A stretch of 64,000 bases of DNA from Chrysopilus asiliformis (Eukaryota > Arthropoda > Insecta > Diptera > Rhagionidae). The notes under the pieces are model-generated. The model saw only the letters and a list, made by a program, of their open reading frames with translations, had not been told where the DNA came from and did not search any database. The position numbers and the translations under genes are program-made. Shown here piece by piece: positions 57,191-64,000 of the stretch (the stretch's first letter is position 1; every line of letters begins with the position of its first letter). The stretch covers positions 65,570,031 to 65,634,030 of the forward strand of contig OZ035961.1 in assembly GCA_964034945.1 (NCBI GenBank). Direction: 5' to 3'.

Positions 57191-57907
57191 CTAAAATAAA
57201 TCGAGGTGATTTCGTTGCCTGACATTAATGAAGTGAGATATGATAACTAATGCTTCCCTGTTACCTTTGGCGTAAGATCGCTGACAAATCCTTAACCATT
57301 AAACATTCCCTAATCAGAATTCACAGTTATAATATAGCGTTTTTCTTTTATTTGATTGTTTAAATTATATTTTATTTGTACCGGAAAAACAGTTTTTTCC
57401 TACTATTTCGATAAATTGTACAGATAAAAGCCAAACAAGTTTGTCTACTGTTTTTACTAAAACAAATTTATATTACCTACACAAGCTTTTTCAAATTTTT
57501 TTTTAATTTTTTGCTATTTGTTTCATTTCTAATTGTTATTTTATATTCTCCAAAAAACTTTAAGTTTGAAGGATAAAAACATAGTTGTAGTATTGTCAAA
57601 TTGATGTGAGTTTTGCTGAAGGTGGTGTGGAAAGCAAATTTATGTTAAATTTGCATGACCAGAAAGAACAGGAAAACAACATTTTTAGTGATCAAACAGA
57701 AGCGATTTTTCAATTTAATTATATTTCGAAAAAAAACTTTTAATTAACTTTCTCTTTCTGCGCAATTTTGCTGGCCATTTAAATTCGATATGTCTGCCTG
57801 CATGCACCCAATGTATTTGCATTCCACTTTAAAATTAATTTTAAATATTAAAAAGACTATAATCTGGCAATGCTTTTTGCTTTTCACCATCTTTTGATGT
57901 ACGACCC
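57191..57907. other. Non-coding AT-rich stretch
   Basis: Contains CTGAAGGTGGTGTGGAAAG at 57616-57634, found again at 61686-61704. Confidence 0.4.
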
Positions 57908-58262
57908 AACGAAGTATATACAATGGAAGTATGATCCCCCATAATACGCTAAAAAATCAAATAGCGCGAAACACAGCTAGATTCTCTTTCGCACATTTTG
58001 ACTCTCTCTTTCTAATGGGATCCCCTGATACCATTACCAACCTTGTACGAGTAAATTGGGATGTGTTAGCAACCATTTTTGAACAAATAGGGTTGACAAC
58101 TAACCCAATTATGTGCTGATGTTTGAGGTTATGTTGAATGGTTCCTGAAGTATTCTTCATTCAAAATGCCAAATGGAGTGTATAAAACAAACGTGTCTAT
58201 ATCAAAGGACATGTTTGATTAATTCTATTAAAAAAATTAAAATTGCACTTCAAACTTATTAT
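57908..58262 (+). repeat. Family G dispersed repeat, copy 2
   Basis: Same order of words as 41965-42150 but with about 170 bp inserted after GAGTAAAT (TGGGATGTG... to ...TTCTATTAAA). The insertion has no clear TIRs. Confidence 0.7.
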
Positions 58263-58740
58263 TATACTTTTCACATCGCGACACATTCAAATAAATTCGC
58301 GCCAAAATACTATCATATGTCATTCAAATAAAACACGAGTTGCCAATCTTTCATTCTCATGTGATAAACAAGGCGATCGGTAAGAGAAAACAAGATCAAG
58401 ATATGTGTTTGGCATAAATGACAGGTGGCTGCTGCATAAATGACAGCAGGGGACTCTCAACTTTAACTTTGAAGTGAAAAAGTGTAACATTTTGGTTTTG
58501 CACTGATTTTTTTCGAATTTTTGAAGAACCAAATGTGCATACTGGATTTAGTAAGTAAAGACTAACTATCTGTGTAATTTTCATTTAATTTGAACATGAC
58601 TGCAAGTGAATTGACATGAAATTTGTATAACGCAAAATGTTTACGAGTACAATTAGGTTGGGGGCTACTGGATGTTAAATCTGCTGCCGTGCCATTTTTC
58701 GGCTCGGATGCTCTGTCCATTGTATATAAGTCAGTGATAC
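58263..58740. other. Non-coding, nothing recognised
   Basis: Includes tandem AAATGACAG.TGGCTGCTGCAT words near 58415-58445. Confidence 0.4.
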
Positions 58741-59104
58741 CATAGTTTATACTAGTTAGGAAACGTAGGGCTTTTTACGTGTACCTACGTTGGAGTAAAG
58801 ATAACCGATATACTCTGGACGCGGTTTTTCTTTCTTTCCTATGCGTAAATTACCAACAAAACACAACACATGTAAAACCTAGCCATATTTTCATACACCA
58901 CCAACACATGCAATTTTCCGACAGCGGGAGATTGCATGTGTTGGTGGTGTATGAAAATATGGCTAGGTTTTACATGTGTTGTGTTTTGTTGGTAATTTAC
59001 GCGTAGGAAAGAAAGAAAAACCGCGTCCAGAGTATATCGGTTTTCTTTACTCCAACGTAGGTACACGTAAAAAGCCCTACGTTTCCTAACTAGTATAAAC
59101 TATG
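58741..59104. repeat. 364-bp near-perfect palindrome
   Basis: Arms of 174 bp (58741-58914, 58931-59104) around a 16-nt loop; only about two mismatches seen in the arms. Outer word CATAGTTTATACTAGTTAGG. Because the arms mirror each other, the same 75-codon frame appears on both strands (MYLRWSK-NRYTLDAVFLSF); it resembles no known family. A transcript would fold into a long double-stranded hairpin. Confidence 0.97.
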
Positions 59105-59703
59105 CCGGCATGCTCATGAATCGTGGTGCATGGCCTGATAGGAAGAAAACGCATTTTCCCATATACTTACGGTAGAGTAAATAGCTGCGCTAGTGGAATA
59201 TTTTCTCATGAAATCGGTATTCTTTTTCACTCCTTCACATTCAATTGGAATGAACAATAAGCAAAAAAGCTTTTCAGTTTGCCATTGACCGAGTTTATCT
59301 CGCATGCCCATTCCAGTTTGGTAACACTCAATTAGTCAAGTGACCAAATAAGTTACGGTATATGCCGGAGAGCATTCAAAATATATGTTTATCTGTCATT
59401 GTCTGTTAAATTAAACTGGAAATATTTGTCTCTGCTTATAACCAACGTTCTTTGGGCTTCGCGATTTTTTTTATTGTCATTTGATTTTAAAAAGGTAGAA
59501 ATTCTCCACGAAGTGGACACAATACACAAAAGATGAAGTTAGGTTGCATACTAGCTAGCTACACTAACCCAGTTGGTATTCACTAAACGAGTGTATTTAA
59601 CCGAGTCATGTACTAGGTGTATACCTCGAGACCCAATCAGTGATTTCACCGATTTGGTACTTCGAGATAAACACGGTCCTTGTCACTGGGTACAGCAAAA
59701 GTA
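59105..59703. other. Non-coding, nothing recognised
   Basis: No recognisable feature. Confidence 0.4.
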
Positions 59704-60924
59704 GGGTCGGGTAGGGTGAAGTGGTCCGTAGGGAGAAGTGGCCCACCATCATTTTTTTTTTAGTAATAGTGACATTAGAACAGAATATGCAACTCTCATC
59801 GGTTGCTCTGGATGACAGCTTGTTTTTTATTAGTCATTGAAGTACTCACTCTCACATACCAGTGCCAAAAAAACATTGTTGAAAGTTTTCGCAAGTATTC
59901 ACATTCAACAACATTTTGACGAATTCTTCATCAATTTCAATAAGGTAATTAATCTAAAATGTTGTTTACATTATGAACTTTGTAAATCCACCGAATTTCT
60001 GAACTTTTTGCCACAATTGTTGAAGCAGCGTCATTCCGCGCAAAATTGCGTCGGTAGAGAGAAGTGGTCCATGCTTGGTAGGGTGAAGTGGTCCACCCTG
60101 TCAATGTCATATTTTGTGTTTTCAAGTTTTTTTTATGAGTTATTTTGAGTGTTTCAAATCGTGGCCGAAAATAGATGTGAAGCTCGATTATAACTTCTCC
60201 CGAAAATCGAGCTGAATTAGAGAAGCAGAAAAAACCGCCGGAAAGCTTAATCATTACACCGAAAAAACCAACACCAAAACAGACCAAACTAGGGATCTCA
60301 AAAAAGAACCGGTTAAATCGGTTACCCGGTGTTTTTGCTTCGGTTAACCGGTTTTTTTCGGTGTTTTTTTTGGTACGGTTATACGTCTTTTGTTTGCCTT
60401 ATAGTGTATTTGTTGCGTCTAAGACCTAACCTACCCAATTTGAACAAAACGGTTTTTCGGTGTTTTAATAACCGGTTTTTTAGACCCGGTTAAACCGGCC
60501 GGGTTTAAACCGAAGTCTTAAAAACCGGTTTAATCGAAAACAGGTTTAACAGAAAACCGGTTTTTTCAAAAATTTGACATCCATAGACCAAACGCTCATT
60601 TGTTACTTTCGAATAAACCATATTTTTGATCAAACTTCTTGATTATATTTTTATTTGTCATTTAATATTATGTTTATGCGATTTCTGGAGAAATTTTGTG
60701 GGTGGACCACTTCTCCCTACCATTTTGAAAAAATCGAAAAATCAAAGTTTTCGATAAATGTTTAAAAATTAAATTTAATGTCAAAAAGTTGGCAATCTGT
60801 GAATGCAGAAAGTTAGCTTAGGTCCTGCGCTAGCGATTTGACTATCTTATCATGCAAAAATTCCAATTTTTGGCCATTTTATGGCCAATAATAAAAACGT
60901 GGACCACTTCATCCTACCTGACCC
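59704..60924. mobile_element. TA-flanked element with iterated GAAGTGGTCC motif
   Basis: Ends GGGTCGGGTAGGGTGAAGTG and, inverted, GGGTCAGGTAGGATGAAGTG, TA on both sides (59702-59703, 60925-60926). The GGGTGAAGTGGTCC motif or complement recurs near 59713, 59731, 60056, 60082, 60703 and 60901. A block of AACCGG/CCGGTT words at 60300-60560 may be a separate nested repeat. The 103- and 112-codon frames on opposite strands look accidental. Confidence 0.8.
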
Positions 60925-62244
60925 TACAATTTTCAGCAAAGAAATTGCAAAATCTCTAACATAACTTTCGTAGAAAACACTTTTTTTATATAAAAAATAC
61001 CATATTTCGCGAAACAAAGCTTCAAATCAATGATAATTTATCAGAATTTTCACCAAACATTAAATTTTCTCGTCTTGTCAGAAAACACAAAACCAATTTC
61101 ATCATTCACCCTGGATACTGAATTTCATCAGATGATACAACACAAACATATCCGGGGCTAGCCCGATTCGTAGGAACACACGCTTTCCTTTTTATTTTCA
61201 TTTGTATAGTACGCAAAATGTGTTGCCCGACTCAGAAATTTTTTTTGCAGTTTCAAGGCGCGAAAATTTGAAATATATTCCGAGTTCATGAAATGATTAT
61301 GCTCTATTTACTTAATTACTTAACGTAATTACCGTATTGTATTACCGTACTTTTTTTTCTATTTCTAATTATGCAATTTATCATTTGTTTCTATATTTTT
61401 GTATATATTTACATATATACCTACTCGTTCAAATGTTTGACAAAATTAAACAATTTATATCAGAAAAGAGATTTGGCTAAGTTCAATCAATCGGCAAGAT
61501 TTCCTACAACAACAAAACCTGGGAAATTATCGTGTTTGCGAAACTTTACGAAAAAAATAGTTCAGCTTAAAATAATTTTCTTGATTTAATTTCAATGTAT
61601 AAATTACGTGCAAAGCGATTTCTTTAAAACAAATTTTTAAGAAAAATTTAACTACAGAAATCTCAATACCATGTTCTTAATCTTACTGAAGGTGGTGTGG
61701 AAAGTCACATTTAAATATATCTTCCGAGTAAAAATTAATATATCTTAAAAATTAATAATGTAATGATATTTATATAAATGCTCTCAAAAAATTTTAACTG
61801 TCTAGAAATTTTTTTGAAAAAAAAACTATTTTCATACGCGACAAAAGTAGTATATGGCAACACCATTAAATTTTGCATTTCTCACACAAAAGCAATTCAT
61901 GTCTTTTACGAAGCAAATGAAACAGACGATAAAAAGCTGAATGTACTCTTCTTTAGGAAAAAATTTCTTTCTCGTTTCTTATATATAGTAACTCTCTAAT
62001 CTATGATATCATCTCAATGAGCGAGAAATTTTCTTAGGGACAGTTTATGTAATGGCGCAAACCGCGTCAAGATTGTTCCAATGGTTCCGGAGATTGCAGG
62101 GGAGGGGTTTACTGGTAATTTGGCAGTGTTATTCTTTTACAAAAGGGTTGGTTAATAGGCAAATTCGGACTATTAAAATCAACACATGTTGCAAAATAAA
62201 TGCAAAAACCAGAGTTGCAAACCAAACGTTTTTTGAGTGCTGTT
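60925..62244. other. Non-coding AT-rich stretch
   Basis: No recognisable domain. Contains the 19-bp word shared with 57616. Confidence 0.4.
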
Positions 62245-62395
62245 CGGTTTTGGTTCAAGGGTGAATTCGATTTCTGGTTTTTGGTTTTGGTTCCTAAGTC
62301 TTCCAAATTTGGTTTTAGTTTGGTTTCTAAAATTTCAAAAATTTGGTTTTGGTTCTGGTTTTGGTTCACTGAATTTTTAATGGTTTAGTGGTTTT
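62245..62395 (+). repeat. GGTTTTGGTTC degenerate microsatellite
   Basis: GGTTTTTGGTTTTGGTTCC, TTTGGTTTTAGTTTGGTTTC and similar words; the minus-strand frame is therefore Asn/Gln-rich (QNQNQNQ). Similar to 28035-28145. Confidence 0.75.
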
Positions 62396-62465
62396 GGATC
62401 TTAAACACCAAGACTTCAAAAAACATTCCATATACCAAGTCAAATCGAAAATAGAAAACTATAAG

Positions 62466-63060
62466 AATAACTAGCTTGCAAGAACCCGGCGTTGCCCGGG
62501 TAGTAAAAAATTTTTGAATATGAAAAAATCCTTTTTTTTCAAAAGTATTTTGAGGTATAGAAAAATTATGCAGTAATTATATTTCAAATAATTTTTTGTT
62601 CATAATTTTTTTGGTTTGACGTACTGTTTTCAAGAAAATTGCAAATATTTTTTCCATCTGCTTGGGAGAAAGGGAATAGAGCGAATTTCCTTATCGCCAG
62701 ATACTTAAGCTTTTTGCATTTATGTTGTAACATATGTTGACCAGCCATAAAATAGTTTCAGAGATAGTTGAGGAGGGGATTGGTCGAACATTTACCTTGG
62801 CAGATAACCTATCCGTAGTTTAGGAGATAGCAGGAGAGGGGGCTCGCACCATGTAGAGCGGAGTAGTTTGAGTGAATGAAAATTTCTTTTATGATTGACC
62901 TGTTCAACACTGAAAACCGTATTCAAATTCCTTCAGTGGTTCACAAGATAACAGGCGAGGGGGTGAAAGGGGAGCCGATACCACGACCACACCTAACTAT
63001 AAACCGTGGTCATGATACATAGTCTATGTTGGTGCAGTGGTTCTTGAGTTTATACGTTAC
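62466..63060 (+). repeat. Dispersed repeat with CCCGGCGTTGCCCGGG head
   Basis: AGAACCCGGCGTTGCCCGGG at 62479 is a palindromic head seen in many arthropod interspersed repeats. The body has AACATATGTTGACCAGCC and GGTTCACAAGATAACAGGCG phrases; the end is unclear. Confidence 0.5.
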
Positions 63061-63233
63061 TCCATCTCACAAACCAAAAAATTTATAACTATCTCACAAA
63101 TAAAAAAAACGCTCTCGCACCCCTATAAGTTTGTTCCTGCACTCCAGATTGGAGTTCACAAGATAACCTTTACACTATATGAGAATCATATTGAAGTATA
63201 TTAGATTTAGTTGTAACGTATCAAACCAATCGC

Positions 63234-63575
63234 TGGACACAAAAATGAACTACACCAGGGTGTTTTGGGATGACAAAAGATTTTGATTTTGGCAATTCCG
63301 ACCATCTGTCTGCCCGTCTGTCTCTCTGTCGTCTGTCCGTATATATATCCGTGAATATCATAACTTTCGGAAGGATTGAGCTAGAGATTTGAAATATTTA
63401 CAGTTGCGTTTCTCATAAATGGCAATGCTAAGTTCTTGAACTGGCAAAATCGGACCATTCTCTTCTCCATATAAATGAAACTTTTTTCGCAATTCTCTCG
63501 AAAACGGTGAATCGCATTGAAAAATTTATAAAGCTAATTAATGTGTTTTGAATATGATTTTTCATAACACATGCA
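63234..63575 (-). repeat. Family D repeat, minus
   Basis: TGGACACAAAAATGAACTAC and ACCAGGGTGTTTTGGGATGA, then a GTCY tract (63303-63340), GGATTGAGCTAGAGATTTGA, CTTGAACTGGCAAAATCGGA and TCGAAAACGGTGAATCGCAT, the mirror of the 48.2 kb copy. Confidence 0.75.
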
Positions 63576-64000
63576 TCGAAAATATGCCTTTCGATGCCTC
63601 CGTAGCGGGTCGAAAGTTGCGTTTTCGGCCCTAGGGGCGAAAGTGCGATTAGCAGGCCGAAACTGTGTTTTCGCGACGTAAACCGAAAATTTATGAATGA
63701 AACTGAACGAGTGAAGTTAGCTATACGAGCGCAGTGTGATTTACAATAGTTGCGCATTGTCGATTTCCATTTTTTGTTATGTTGATTTTTCATTTCAGTG
63801 GGGAGAAAAACTGAAACAGATGATCAGCACTTTTGCATTTCACATTGTATTTTGCGTGTGATTTAGTTGAGCATTACCAATTTCCATTTTTTGTTATGTT
63901 GTTTTTTTATTTCAAAGGAAAGAAATTTAAAAATTAAAATCTGTTTTGACCAACATTTCTTAGTAATAAAACGAATTTATAGAATATAGTTGTTCTGTTT
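63576..64000. other. Window end, no gene seen
   Basis: A degenerate direct repeat (ATTTCCATTTTTTGTTATGT, then TTTCATTTC) occurs near 63766 and 63879. A 121-codon minus frame (63428-63793) runs partly through the family D copy and has no recognised domain. Confidence 0.4.

Noticed and set aside
58779..59066. Identical 75-codon proteins on both strands
   Set aside because: They arise from the palindrome arms; no recognised domain.

Overview
This is AT-rich, intron-like or intergenic DNA from an animal, most probably an insect. It has almost no host coding sequence. The insect assignment is inference. It rests on the transposon mix: mariner-like and hAT remnants, PIF/Harbinger MITEs carrying MADF/Myb-like fragments, TTAA-flanked piggyBac-like MITEs, and many copies of a GTCY/GACR-microsatellite element. 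That last element resembles in layout the mini-me/DINE-type elements of flies. There is no prokaryotic gene organisation, and no complete protein-coding gene was found.

The one convincing host sequence is a single exon at 33627-33773 on the minus strand. It encodes 49 residues of a cyclic-nucleotide-binding domain that matches the first (CNB-A) domain of Epac / RAPGEF4-type cAMP-regulated Rap exchange factors. The rest of that gene was not located with confidence, so much of the window may be Epac introns.

The left sixth is dominated by a 9.8 kb tandem array of one octamer, CTGACAGA, about 1,220 units long. The array lies inside one copy of a dispersed element, called family C here. A second copy at 13438-13816 holds only the one- to two-unit seed. 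The array therefore grew in place inside a transposable-element copy. On the minus strand the octamer has no stop in any frame, so it produces three giant spurious ORFs.

From 11 to 64 kb the window is a mosaic of nested non-autonomous elements. These include seven copies of a 530-570 bp element (family A), one of them internally inverted; diverged relatives (family D); and three PIF/Harbinger-like families that retain DNA-binding-domain fragments. There are also two decayed mariner-like transposases, two copies of a hAT-type zinc-finger fragment, a Helitron-type helicase fragment and a tRNA-derived SINE with clean target duplications. MITEs with TA, TAA/TTA, TTAA, 8-bp and 9-10-bp target duplications are present.

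Three structures stand out beside the octamer array. They are a 364-bp near-perfect palindrome at 58741-59104, a nested foldback at 38.5-40.8 kb with a long hairpin at its centre, and three TA-flanked element families that each carry five to seven dispersed copies of a family-specific 14-16-bp motif. Nothing here works together as a gene system. The biology is genome architecture: repeat birth, element decay and nesting. Family letters (A, C, D, F, G, H) are labels used only in this annotation. All similarities were judged by eye.
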